A stretch of 64,000 nucleotides of DNA from Diphasiastrum complanatum (lineage: Eukaryota > Streptophyta > Lycopodiopsida > Lycopodiales > Lycopodiaceae), in the NCBI GenBank assembly GCA_029204225.1, contig CM055101.1:44080180-44144179 (forward strand), read 5' to 3'. The notes beneath the pieces were generated by a model. It searched no databases, was not told the DNA's origin, and saw only the letters and a list, made by a program, of their open reading frames with translations. Below are positions 49,364 through 59,116 of the stretch, one piece after another (the first letter of the stretch is position 1; every line of letters begins with the position of its first letter). The position numbers and the translations under genes were made by a program.

Positions 49364-52300
49364 ACACACAAATTCTTATCAATATATGCACTTTGCAGGC
49401 TCATGAATTATAAAATACCAGCCCATTGCATACTCTCCAAGATACAATATAGATGTCCCCAAATAAAATACATCTAAACATGTGCACTTATGTCAGACAA
49501 ACTCACACCGTGCATATTTATTTCGGATCAACATCTTCGTGAGTTGAGTGCCGTCCTTCCATGCTCGGTAAATATGGTCTTGCCTAGGTGCCTATTCATG
49601 ACGTTCATGTACGGATACTCTTTCTATAAAATTCACAACTTGGCATTATGGAGGGTTAATCTTAGTTTCCATTTAAACAGTCTCTGATATAACCAATCTA
49701 CTATTGCAGGTCAAAACTACTTCACCAAAGAAGTATTCTGTCCGACCCAACACGGGCATTATCTCGCCACAAAGCTTTATTGATGTCACCAGTATGAAAT
49801 CCATCTTGAAATTGTATACAGGCATTTTGAAATCTACCATTTTGTTCCATATCTGTCTGTCTCATTTTGCCTTTCACTGCTTTCCTATATTTTATAGTCA
49901 TGTTTTCATATCTTGTATTGTAGTCACAATGCAAGCTCAGCATGAGGCTCCTCCGGAAATGCTATGCAAGGACAAATTTTTGGTACAGAGTGTTGTGGCT
50001 CCTCAGGGAACAAATGCTCATGATGTATCTCCAGATCTGGTCAGTAGTGTATTTATTTTTATCACGTATCATCGTTAAGGTGTATTTGCTTGACAAGTTG
50101 AAAAATAAAGGGATTGTTCACTGAAAGTACTTCCAGAAGCTCTTGGAAGATATAGAAAATAATTCTTTGACTAAGACAATGTGCTTCAATTGAATCATTG
50201 AATTTAATATAATAGTCCAAATTCGTGATTGAAGGTTGGAAAGGTTCATATTGATGTTGGGCTCAACCATCTTGTATTAGTTTTTTTAGTATAAGTCATA
50301 TTGTATACTTCACCTTTTCATTTGTAGTAGTTGAGTGTTTGTAACCGTTGAGGCTCAATGCCTAGGAACTTGTCTCCTTTGAGAGGACCCCTTTTCTTTT
50401 TCTCTTTTATGTCCCCTATATGCGGCTGACTGGAGTCTGAACTCCTGACCTCAAAAGAAGGAAAGGAGGTCTTCACCAACACGCCACTTTTTGGGGGATT
50501 CCTTTGAGTAAATCTTACCGTTTCACGATCGATTTGCCTTTGCAGTTTCTTAAGGGTAATGGCACAGAGATACATGACACTAAGTTAAAGGTTGTGTATG
50601 TCTTGCCACCACAATCTGATTCTGCAAAGAATGATTATGAACAAGCATCATCTACTCAAAAATCTGGAGTTGAAAATGGAAACTTTTCTGTTCTGAATGA
50701 GGTATGTTACTCTTCCTTGGTCACAGTAGATTCAGGTAATTTTAGATTGTCAGATTTAACTACTCTCGATGAACAGTTGGGATGAGGAGGTCTTTTCTCT
50801 CAAGTTGAAATTTAGTGGAAGAAGTATGCCATTTTCTGTTTCTTGTTTACTCCTGTCAATATTTCAACTTCTCTGCTTTTTTGAAGTTTCACTTTATAGT
50901 GGAGCACTATTAATTCGATATAAACCCTTTTCTCAAGAAACTTATTTTGACATCCTACGTAAGTCTTTGTGTAAAACTTGTGAACAGATTCCAAATGATG
51001 CGAGTGAATTAAAGGAAAAGCTTACACAGGTTTGTTCCTGTAATTCTTTAACTTGTTCCACTTTTAGCAACCATATCGTTCATTCCGTTTGTATATGGTT
51101 CCGATTACATTGTTTCCTATGCGATTTAAGGTAAAGAAAAACAATTCTTTCTCCTCGTGTCGATTTTACTGCTTAGAGGGAATCACATCGACTTGTTTCT
51201 TACTACAAGTAGCCACTGGTTTTGCTATAACTTAACATTTTCGTCCAATGCAAGTTCGAGCTTGTTTAAGCTTATCAGTAGCTTCTTTATACTGTTCAAG
51301 GAATGTAAAAGGTTATATAGAAATGCACGAATATCTCTACCTGCTTGTTTGGAGTTTTAGGTAGATCTTCAAATTTGAGCATCAAAATTTGTTATTTGCT
51401 AAGGTGCTACTGCATTCTGAATTCTCTCTCTAAGTGCCCAAACTTTTGAGTTCTTAGTTTCAAATGTTGTCCTCAGAAAAATCCGTGGACTTGGCTTGTG
51501 CAGATAAACTACCCATTACGTTGTTAGTTATCTCCACACGATGGCCAATTTGATTTATCTTTTCAAAAAACTCACAGATGTTGACCGTTTTGCAATAACA
51601 AAAATGACAATGTAGAAGATGAGAATCAAAACAAATCATATTAATAGAATTGCCAGGAAATATGGAATAGCATTCTCAAATGTTGTATAGAATGCCAGAT
51701 TTCTAGAGATAGCAATCAAACTACAATATTACGTGTCACAACTCTTTTTTTTAACAGCAACAAATTCACAATTTTAAGGAATAGAGGAAACATACTAGAA
51801 CTAAACAATTTTGTAGAAGAAAGAAATAAAAGAAATAAAGAAAGCTTTATTAATGTCTTTTCCATGCCAAAGACATATAATACTGAACAATACATAAAAA
51901 CATATGGAAACAAGATGGAACGATGCCGTCCAAAAGAACTAAAAAGATCTAACTAAGAAGAGGGTAAGGGCCAGGATTATATGGTACAAAGACCATTTAC
52001 AGGTTCAACTGGACATCTTCGATTCTCGGGACTCTAACCCTAATCAATCTCAGACATCAAACTTTTATTAACTATAGGCTTACAATCTACAAGTCTGATA
52101 GTACCAACACGGTAGATGAGTCACTTGCCAATAGATAGAGCTTCTTGTCTTGCTTTATTGCTTTCTTGGACTTGGATGAAGGTCAAATCTTCGTCCAAAT
52201 TTTTTTTGGTATTTTGAAATCTAGATCTTTTCCCTGGAACATCATGCCGGTCAGCAGACACTGAGGTGAAGCGGAGAACACGAGTATTTAGATCTTTTCC

Positions 52301-55300
52301 CTGGAACTTCATGCCAGTCAGCAGACACTGAGGTGAAGCGGATGACAAGAGGTCCTTCTTAGGCTGCAATGCAATTTCCATACTTGTGTTACAATGCTGA
52401 AGGTCCTCAACTAAACACTTATTTGCATCTTCAACAACATTTTGGGAGTTCATGATACCTTTGGCGAGAGGTGATACAATAAGTGTGGATGTCCATGCTG
52501 AGAAGAAGTGTAAACCCTCTCAGCTAAGATGCTGAAAAAGGATCTGTGAATACCAAGAAGAATGGAAACCCAGACTATGAAGCTGCAAAATCGATTTGAG
52601 ATCAAGGTATCATCAGATTCGCATAAAGTCCGAGGATGTTGAAAAAACCGGGTTTAGAACTAGGTACGACCATTATGAGTTTCTGGTTCTACCATTTGGC
52701 TTGACAAATGCTCTCTAGGTTATATAACATTTTTCTATGAAAAGTTGGCATTTTGAAAAAAGGCCGATTCTGTCCATTCTTTCATGGAGAGCCCGATTTT
52801 GAACCGCTTGAATTGTTGATTCTTTTGGTTCTGAAGAGGCTGATTTTGAATTGGCAGGAAACCTTACTTACGTGATTATAATGGCAATATTGATAATGGC
52901 CAAGTGGCTCTTTGTGACTTAGGAAAAGATCCTCTTTGGATAGAAGAAATTCATGTTCAGCATAAAAGATGAAGCAAATACTATCCTTCATTTAACAATA
53001 CTAATAGAACATCAAGTATTGTCAATAGTAGACCCTCTGCAAGGAAGAGTAATGATACTGTTGCAAAAAGTTTAGAAAGACGAGGCTACCAAAGGAATCT
53101 CTCCACTTCATGTTTATACTTTATTGGAATCAGGTCTGAATTTGTAATTTTAAAATGCAGTGCAAAAGCAGGGGGTGACATTGCCCTCCAAAACGAATTT
53201 GTCCCTCTTCCAGTCCAAACTGAATCTTCGCCCTATGACTCGTTTAACTGTTGGTCTTACCAATTAAAATAAGTCTTGGGTGCCAAGTAATATATAGCTA
53301 AAACATTCTTTTCCTAACAAGGACACTGCCCAATGTAGGCTGTAAAAGAGATAACATACTATGAAAAGTTGAGGTATTTGCCGCAAGTTTGAATTGCAAA
53401 AGTGCATGTATTATCGAAGAATGTTGCATCTAAAGCCAATGGTGAATTTTTATTTTCTAAAGTCTAATGACCATTTTGTAACTTGTACTTAAAGTTTCAA
53501 TGATCATCTCCCCGCTTATTGGCTCCCAAGGGTTCGTTCAAACATCTTATAACCTCAGGAAATTCAACGATAGAAATTGGACTTGAATTTTGTTCTAATT
53601 TTACCAAGAAAACTATTGATGTCACCTAAAGTTTACTTTCTGGTGGTCCACAGTTATGTTTTCAACGAACTCTTGATGGACATTTTATGAAGGGGATGGT
53701 AGGTGTATCTGCCCGAGTCGGGGCCAACAGGTTAAACCATTAAAAATGGCCAACTCATGAGCTTCTCCTAATTGCAACAAGTATTCGCCATAAGTGGTAA
53801 TGGGGCCCAAAGTGTCTTCAGAAATCCTAGTAACACACAAGTCATCTCCATCAAGGGCACGTATACGAAGCTAGTCCATAGAATCTTAGAAATCAGTCTG
53901 CCGTCAAGCTGTCCTGGCATTAAAGTCACCAGTGAGAAAAATGTAACCTCGCTCTGCATATCTGATAATGTTTGTAGAGAGATCACTGTAGAGTGAACCG
54001 ATACCCTCTACAAAGGAAGAAGATACTGGAGGAAAATAGCAAGCTGCAACAAAGATGTCTCTGTGAGAACCAACGCTATGTCCGTCAATGCTGAACCAGA
54101 TGTACCGCGAGTGTTCATCATGGCTGATGAACTCAAAAATAGGATGCAGTGACTCCCTATATAAGCAAGCGCCCCCACCAGAACCTCTCCCACTAGCAGA
54201 TCTCATCTCATGTCGATAGACCGAGTCCCAGCTGTATCTTGGAAAAGTCGGTAAACCTCTCCTGACTCTCATGAGTCTCCATGAAAAGTAATAAATCTCT
54301 CTTACCAATGAAGTCAAGCAGATCACCCGCAATGGATGATGAATGTATGCTGTTACAATTCCAAACCCCAATCTGCAAGCGGCGAGGATGGGGCCCCAGT
54401 ATGCTCCCAATACCGGGCGCCTCAAGTCCCTATTTCTCAGTATCCTTGGACACATTATCAATGTATCGGATTCAATTATCCCTGTAGATAACACGTCTAC
54501 CTGTCACTTTAGCTTCTTGGAAGGCTTTACGCCTTTCCTCAACCTGTAAGTATGTAAGATCATCATCCATATATATTTGAGAACCACGTAGCTTGGCTCT
54601 ACAACGCAAAGCATCGCGACGGCTCTTCAAGGAAGTAAAACGAATGATGAGGGTAGCATTATCTCTGGTTGTTCTCCATGCTGAATCCAAATCTCTATTG
54701 TGGTGCCCAAGTGTACTTTCAAGGAAACATTTTGCTTCTTCAAGAGCATTTTGAGAGTTTGCGATGCCCCTTACTCGAATATTGTATGCCTTTTGCTCCC
54801 TAGATCTTTCTTCTGAAAGAGTAGCTGAAATAACCGAAGAGATAGGGGCACTTGGTGTGTTACCTTTTTTGATAATAGCTGCCCACGAAAGGGTTTCCTC
54901 CTTATGCTTTTCAATTTGTCCTCCAATTCTTTAAGTTTGTGCGATGGTTCAGGTGTATCAAGAAGAGGCTGAGATTTGACTTCTTTTCTCAGAAGATCCA
55001 TTTCTTGATGCAGTTTGGCGTTGGTTTCTTTGAGCGCAGACATCTCAGTTTTAACCATATGTAATTCTGTCTTCAGACCTTGAAAATCCTGTAATAGCAC
55101 ACTCAGGCTAGAGGCAAGATAGGACTCCATTGCCTTTGTGGGAGTGTATGGTTCTTGAGAGTAGGGGATAAGAGGAGTTATTGGATTGATAAGCAAGGAA
55201 GAAGAGGAAGGGGAGATAGGAACAAAGGAAGATAGAGCAGAAGGAGAAGAAGAGGAGCATGAGGAAGGTGTAGGGGAGAATGTGGAAGAAGAAGATGAGG

Positions 55301-55751
55301 AGGGCTGAGCCGCAGGAAGAAGAAGAGGCCCTTCCTCCTGTTGAGCAGCAGGAGGAAGGACATTAGTAGAGATTGAGGCAGAAGGGGGGGGGGGGGGGGG
55401 GGGCAGCGAAGGGGGCAGGAGGGGTGGGGGAGACGGATCCAGACTGTTCTGGAGCGAGGGCAGGGGCAATCGAGGTAGCAAGAGGGGCAGGAACTAGCGA
55501 GGAGACATCAGCGAGGGCATCAGTGAGGGCAGGGGCAATCGAGGCAGCAGGAGCATCAGCGAGGACAGGAGCTACATCAGCGAGGGGGTCTAGAGGAGCC
55601 ACATCAGCGAAGGGGGCCAGAGGAACAGCAAGCGCTGGAGGGGAGCATGAGGGAGGGGCCGCGATGGTGGAGCAGGCGCTAGTGGCCCGTGGAGAGATGG
55701 GGCTGGCCCGTGGGGGATGGAGCAGCGGCTGGCCCTCTTGCGTGGAGGTGC

Positions 55752-55811
<60 letters not shown>

Positions 55812-56950
55812 AGTCCAATATGGACAAATGTGCTGTGGATTATTGATGTGTTGAATCCTTTTCATTTGCTTCTTCCTCTTTTTCCAATAATAGGTATATG
55901 CAATTTGATATGTTGGGCATCTTGGAACGACTGATTTCAATGCATAAAAACATTTCATTCAACACATGGCACTTATAACATCCTCAACATTGTACCTGCT
56001 CTCCTACCGTAAACTGTAAACGAATCACCAATCATGGGCATGTCTCGTGAAAATTTGTATATTCATTGCTTCCTCTTGCAGTCCTACTTACTACTGAGCT
56101 CGTTTACTGTCCCTGAATGCTTTGATACATCTCCCTCTGAGTTCACAGAGAGTGCCCTTCTTGTGTTTTTCCTTCTTTTAAGAAACCAGAATGCATCCTC
56201 TTTCCTTGAAAGGAAAGAGCTCGTCGAGTTTTGTAGTAAATGGGGCTACAAGATAAAGCAACACATACACTTTTTCACGAGACATGCTTGTGATTGGTGT
56301 TTGTCTTGCAGTTCTTTTACAAGCATTATCTAGTTTGGTGATATAGTTGTCTTTGAAATGTTATGTGCATAATTATTTTTCAATTGTAAATTAGTAGCAT
56401 GGAATTCTTCTATAGGAACCACATTGCCACCTCAAGACAGTTTGCTCTATTCATTATGGTTCAGTATTGCTTTGTGCTGCCCCTTCGGTATGTAGCCATC
56501 TCTATAGAGGATAAATTGAAGTTTTATCAATTGTATAGAATGCAACCATCTGTGTCACTCCAAGGTAAGCATTTACTATGGTTCAGTAGGCTTTGATGTG
56601 GTTTTGTAAGGTTATTTTCTCTTTCAACAATAACCATATAATCTTAAGTGGAAATTTTTTTAGTTTGATGTCTGGAAATGACATCAGGGTTGACGCTTGC
56701 TTCCTTGAAAGCACTTGTGTATGGCGTTTTTGTCTCCTTATTGCCTGAGACGTTTTTTTGTATCATTTGCAACAGCATGCGATCTTTGATTACAGTTGTG
56801 ACAATTACTTCTTAGGAACGTTAGCATGCTTGTCTTACTTGGACGAGTTTTGTTTTGTCTTTCTTGTTCTAGATAAGGGCAACATTAGCAACACTAACAG
56901 AGGAGCGAAATTCAGCTGTGAAATCAAGCCAAAATTTGCAGCATGAACTG
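43373..56950 (+). CDS. VAP27-like vesicle-associated membrane protein-associated protein (MSP domain), 7 exons, 3' end not found
   Basis: Host gene. VAP proteins sit on the endoplasmic reticulum, bind FFAT-type peptides of partner proteins through an N-terminal MSP domain, and tether the ER to other membranes; in plants VAP27 marks ER-plasma membrane contact sites. Exons (coding): 43373-43421, 44457-44527, 49710-49791, 49924-50039, 50546-50701, 50988-51029, 56873-56950; sum 594 nt, 198 residues, frame kept throughout with GT-AG junctions. MSP domain is residues 4 to about 122, with [11 protein letters not shown], the [22 protein letters not shown] core, the conserved Pro after GII, and [13 protein letters not shown] lining the peptide groove. 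A coiled-coil start ([27 protein letters not shown]) follows at 159-198. The end of the coil and a tail anchor should follow, but no exon for them was found. Introns 2 and 6 are about 5 kb and full of transposons. No internal stops. Confidence 0.9.
44457..44527 (+). CDS. VAP exon 2 (residues 17-40)
   Basis: Acceptor is ATGACAG. The split codon gives Phe, then [20 protein letters not shown] and AFK. Donor is GTTAGT. Confidence 0.92.
45730..46160. repeat. Imperfect tandem repeat, about 158 bp, 2-3 units
   Basis: AAGAAACwCA..., CATGCC..., and TAAYAGCAKAAGCATGT..GTGGG landmarks recur with an offset near 158 bp (for example 45863 and 46020). A 119-codon - frame (45802-46161) runs through about two units, so the peptide repeats too (PTDMLMLLV / PTNMLLLLV). 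No known family; probably a repeat artefact. Confidence 0.5.
45786..45806. repeat. Interstitial telomere-type motif (CCCTAAA)3
   Basis: Three exact plant telomere units inside VAP intron 2, embedded in the 158-bp repeat. Confidence 0.95.
46252..46273. repeat. Short CT microsatellite
   Basis: An uninterrupted CT array of about 22 bp. Confidence 0.9.
46288..46420. repeat. Foldback cluster (MITE-like) with 28-bp perfect palindrome
   Basis: Three nested or adjacent inverted repeats: 46292-46304 with 46312-46324 (13-bp arms, one G-T pair, 7-base loop); an A9/T10 arm pair at 46321-46350; and a perfect 28-bp palindrome at 46387-46414 centred on GATCGCGATC. The first shares GTGAGCTGCCTGCTC with the dimer repeat near 42180. 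No transposon ends were identified. Confidence 0.75.
46549..46896 (+). pseudogene. hAT-type transposase C-terminal remnant
   Basis: An open frame of 115 codons ending in its own stop. The core [20 protein letters not shown] followed by [20 protein letters not shown] is the hAT dimerisation end as found in plant DUF659-type transposases (usual form: ERNWSTFSxIHxKKRNRL, then LVYVHxNLRLL). After it comes a low-complexity acidic tail ending [11 protein letters not shown]. The DDE and zinc-finger BED parts are absent, so it cannot transpose. It sits in VAP intron 2 on the sense strand. A domesticated fragment is possible, but nothing shows it is spliced into a message. Confidence 0.8.
47075..49330 (+). 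mobile_element. 5'-truncated LINE with reverse transcriptase and C-terminal Cys/His motif
   Basis: Non-LTR retrotransposon in VAP intron 2, sense strand. It begins in the endonuclease-RT linker ([20 protein letters not shown], about 47210) and reads through [18 protein letters not shown] (47379 on), [25 protein letters not shown] (about 47776) and the YADDM active site at 47901-47915. The C-terminal C-x2-C-x9-H-x4-C motif has Cys at 48659 and His at 48698. In-frame stops TAG 47649-47651 and TAA 47898-47900 plus frame changes show it is dead. The 3' end is TGGTATGGAAAAGACATTAA then TAAAGCTTTCTTTC, shared with the - strand copy at 51841, followed by CT/C/CA runs. No endonuclease, so it is 5'-truncated as usual for LINEs. 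Confidence 0.92.
49316..49370. repeat. Compound microsatellite: CT run, 19 C, then (CA)n
   Basis: Sits directly on the LINE 3' end; C run 49331-49349, CA array to 49370. It probably grew from the LINE tail. Confidence 0.93.
49710..49791 (+). CDS. VAP exon 3 (residues 41-68)
   Basis: Acceptor is [28 protein letters not shown] then QSFIDVT plus one base. This is the most conserved, basic FFAT-binding part of the MSP domain. Donor is GTATGA. Confidence 0.95.
49924..50039 (+). CDS. VAP exon 4 (residues 68-106)
   Basis: Acceptor is ATTGTAG. The split codon gives Ile, then [20 protein letters not shown] and on to VSPDL. Donor is GTCAGT. Confidence 0.95.
50300..50500 (-). mobile_element. Possible tRNA-derived SINE
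   Basis: The - strand reads GTGTTGGTGAAGACCTCC, then TGAGGTCAGGAGTTCAGACT, resembling the A-box-like and B-box-like promoter order of plant SINEs (B box consensus GTTCGANNCC; here one extra base). The remainder is unstructured with no clear tail. It lies about 45 bp upstream of VAP exon 5 in intron 4. Confidence 0.35.
50546..50701 (+). CDS. VAP exon 5 (residues 107-158)
   Basis: Acceptor is [27 protein letters not shown] closes the MSP fold, followed by a Ser/Asn-rich linker. Donor is GTATGT. Confidence 0.9.
50988..51029 (+). CDS. VAP exon 6 (residues 159-172)
   Basis: Acceptor is [20 protein letters not shown], start of the coiled coil. Donor is GTTTGT. It is short but phase-consistent. 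Confidence 0.72.
51841..52460 (-). mobile_element. Internally deleted LINE copy (ORF1 part joined to 3' end)
   Basis: On the - strand, an ORF1 C-terminal stretch ([18 protein letters not shown] at 52453, [20 protein letters not shown] at about 52200-52140) runs almost directly into a LINE 3' end (TGGCATGGAAAAGACATTAA, 51874-51855) like that of the + copy at 49.3 kb. Endonuclease and RT are missing, so this is a deletion derivative. The ORF1 part matches [19 protein letters not shown] of the copy at 54.5 kb. A 67-bp tandem duplication (52224-52290, 52291-52357) lies inside. Confidence 0.75.
52224..52357. repeat. 67-bp tandem duplication inside LINE ORF1
   Basis: GATCTTTTCCCTGGAAC through GTGAAGCGGA recurs at 52224 and 52291 with few differences. 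Confidence 0.9.
52590..52725 (+). mobile_element. Ty3/gypsy reverse transcriptase scrap
   Basis: [20 protein letters not shown] followed by the LPFGLTNA word is the gypsy RT core on the + strand, about 45 codons. It is of the same family type as the fragments at 21 and 59.6 kb. Only this piece remains. Confidence 0.8.
52726..53689. other. Intron DNA without recognised element
   Basis: No domain or repeat structure that I can support. Confidence 0.4.
53690..55754 (-). mobile_element. LINE 5' half: ORF1 and endonuclease, degenerate
   Basis: On the - strand. ORF1 starts near 55754 with an Ala/Pro-rich region (repeating [11 protein letters not shown]-type peptides), crosses a 20-C tract (G run 55384-55403 on +), then a coiled coil ([32 protein letters not shown]; about 55110-54960) and an RRM-like C-terminal part ([38 protein letters not shown]; 54690-54490). 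The AP-type endonuclease follows with [20 protein letters not shown] and FLTGDFNA (54440 to about 53690). The reading frame changes at the homopolymer tract and again between coil and RRM-like parts, and RT does not follow, so it is inactive. Same family as the copies at 47-49 and 52 kb. Confidence 0.82.
55384..55403. repeat. 20-base G homopolymer
   Basis: Encodes the proline run of the LINE ORF1 on the other strand. It is a length-unstable and assembly-sensitive site. Confidence 0.9.
55756..55808. repeat. (GA)26 microsatellite
   Basis: GA array of about 53 bp directly upstream (on the - strand) of the LINE ORF1 start, probably in the LINE 5' leader. Confidence 0.95.
56873..56950 (+). CDS. 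VAP exon 7 (residues 173-198)
   Basis: Acceptor is [30 protein letters not shown] then NLQHEL, matching the LTEERNxAV coil of plant VAP27. Donor is GTCAGT. The coil continues in an exon not found here. Confidence 0.82.
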
Positions 56951-58799
56951 GTCAGTGATTTTGGTTAAACTTTCATGGTCAAGAAAACATTTCTTTCTGC
57001 AACCAATGCTTCTATTCTGACTAATATCATGAAATTGATGGAGTAAAAAATTGCAATAGTGCACAGTGAAAGTTGTAAACTCTTGATAGTGTTTATATTA
57101 ATTGCAGTGATGTCCATAGTTTTCTTTGCATTGCCTACAAGATTTTAGGTACTTTATATGATTGGCTTTGCTTATAAGAACAAGGCTTCATCATGGCTGA
57201 GTCTCCTATTGGACCTTTGAAGAAATGATGAAACTTATCATTTTGGTTTTTGTGTATATGAAAGTTAATGTGGACATATTTTTATGCATGTGACATGCAG
57301 TCCACTTGAGTAGGTGGGTGCTGCTGATGTGAATAGGGATTTTATAGTGTTTATTTTGTAGATTGTTTGGAGTTGATGATCTAAGAAGTTGTGGGCAGAC
57401 TCCATTATTTTATAGATTGCATGGCTTCTTTTTATGTTTGGGTGCGACATGCAGTTTGCTTGAGTTGGTCGTTGCTGCCGACGTGAGTAGGCATGTGATG
57501 TCATATACAATGTGGCTTTCCTGGAGTTAATGGTCTAAGAATTTGTGAGCAGACTCCATTTCTGAAAGATTGCGTGGCTTTTTTGCGTGTTTGGGTACTA
57601 GTGTAGGCTTACAATCAACAATTTAGTTTATTATGTGGATGCATTTGGTTGAATGCATGATTTGGGTGCACAATTGTAGTTTCTGGGCTGTGAGCATAAG
57701 AATAGACAAGAAAAGCAAATACTTTGGAGGACAACAGCAAGCTATGTTATACCAATCCAAAAAGATCTCCAGGAAGGCCCATCCAAATTTCCAGTCATAA
57801 CATGCTAATCACTACCTATAAAGTATAAACCATAGAAAATGCAGACAGGTAAATGTCCTTGTAAATGGATGTGACCTCTCCTGGCCACTTCCTATTGACT
57901 TGGTTACTTCTTGGATGATTGAGATCCAAGAATGTCAGAATGTTGTTTGGGCTTTCACGAGTCTCTGTTAAGGGTATGCTACTTTACGAAGATCTTTGTT
58001 TTTGATGAAGAGTAAAGTGAATCTCATTACCTGTAAAGAACACAACCTGCTTTTCACTTTACCCTTCATCTTGAAACTTGAACCATAACACCTTGAATTT
58101 TTTGCGACTTTAAATGACTTGTTGCCAATATAGTATACATATATGTCAAGTCTTGCACATCTGGCATTATCATTCTATGTGGACAGTCTGTTGCAACTTG
58201 ATATTGTCATGCAATGTGTGCTCAAATCACAGATTCAAGATTGACAGGTTCTGTGGTGCACTTTGCATGGATGGAATCTTGCATGTCAAACTTCAATAAA
58301 CTGTATATTCTACCAAATGTCTGTTATAAATTAATCTCAGTTAAAAGTTTGCAGCCTTTAGGACAATCGCATGGCGAAGATAGGAATATTGACTATCTTA
58401 TGATTCTTGAGGCCATACAGTCCTCAATAATCACAAAATAGTAGGATTCTCTTGCTTTCTACATTTTTTTTGTTCACCGATAAAAAGACAACTGTAGGAA
58501 CTACGAACACATTTCAAGTTACATGAGCATAGGCTTGGGCTTGGGATGAATGGTATTGCTAGAGAAGAGATTGTTTTCTTTTTGTAGTAATTATTTACTT
58601 CAAATTTACTTTATGCCATACAAAATTAGTGGGCCTATTTACTTTGCTACTTGGAACCTAGTTAATATCTATTTTTTAAGCATCCTTAATTGTTTTGAGT
58701 CCAACTTGGTCCACTTAGATACTGGAGGGAGCCAACTACTTGTGATACCTTTTGGTAGGGCCCACAAGCTTGAAGTATCTTTTAGTGAGGCATTGGAGG
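56951..58799. other. Probable VAP intron 7 or downstream DNA
   Basis: No VAP tail-anchor exon was found. Short frames (58114-58441, 58550-58813) lack domains. A tandem duplication lies at 57275-57600. Confidence 0.4.
57275..57600. repeat. 154-bp imperfect tandem duplication
   Basis: TTTTTATG...GACATGCAG, CTTGAGTwGGT, GGAGTTRATGRTCTAAGAA and GCAGACTCCATT landmarks recur with an offset of about 154 bp. Confidence 0.75.
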
Positions 58800-59116
58800 C
58801 TATTGATAAATGAAAGATTCTAGACTCAGCAGTAGGCACAAGGACGTGTTTTTAATTGGACTAGGGCCTAGAGGTTCCGAGCCATAATGGAGGCAAGCCC
58901 CTCAATGTTCGTGCATGGATAAGATGGGGACCCTCTACTAGTTGGTGTTTTAAGGCCACTTGGGACCACTTGCGCTTACTTAGCTAAAGGACAAAAGGGG
59001 GTTCAGAATGAATTTACAAGAAATTACCTCCAATTACATTTGTACAACTTGCAGTAATAAATAAGTTTACCTAGCCATTAGGGGTGAAATAGGCATTATA
59101 TTGCAAGACCCCCCTT
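58800..59116 (-). repeat. Polypurine tract and 3' LTR-like block of the gypsy fragment
   Basis: On the - strand AAGGGGGG (59116-59109) meets TCTTGCAATATAATGCC. The block runs downstream of the gypsy pol fragment at 59.2-60.3 kb in the same orientation, as a 3' LTR should. The far end is uncertain. Confidence 0.4.

Larger units (their letters stand above)
44528..49709 (+). other. VAP intron 2 (about 5.2 kb), transposon-filled
   Basis: GTTAGT donor to TATTGCAG acceptor. It contains an imperfect 158-bp repeat, (CCCTAAA)3, a foldback palindrome, a hAT C-terminal remnant and a LINE on the sense strand. Confidence 0.85.
51030..56872 (+). other. VAP intron 6 (about 5.8 kb), transposon-filled
   Basis: GTTTGT donor to CTTGTTCTAG acceptor. 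It contains a deleted LINE copy (- strand), a gypsy RT scrap (+), and a LINE ORF1/endonuclease copy (- strand) with G and GA runs. About 51030-51840 and 55810-56870 hold no recognised gene. Confidence 0.7.

Noticed and set aside
55373-55846. 157-codon Gly/Ala/Arg-rich + frame
   Set aside because: It is the complement of the Ala/Pro-rich LINE ORF1 region.
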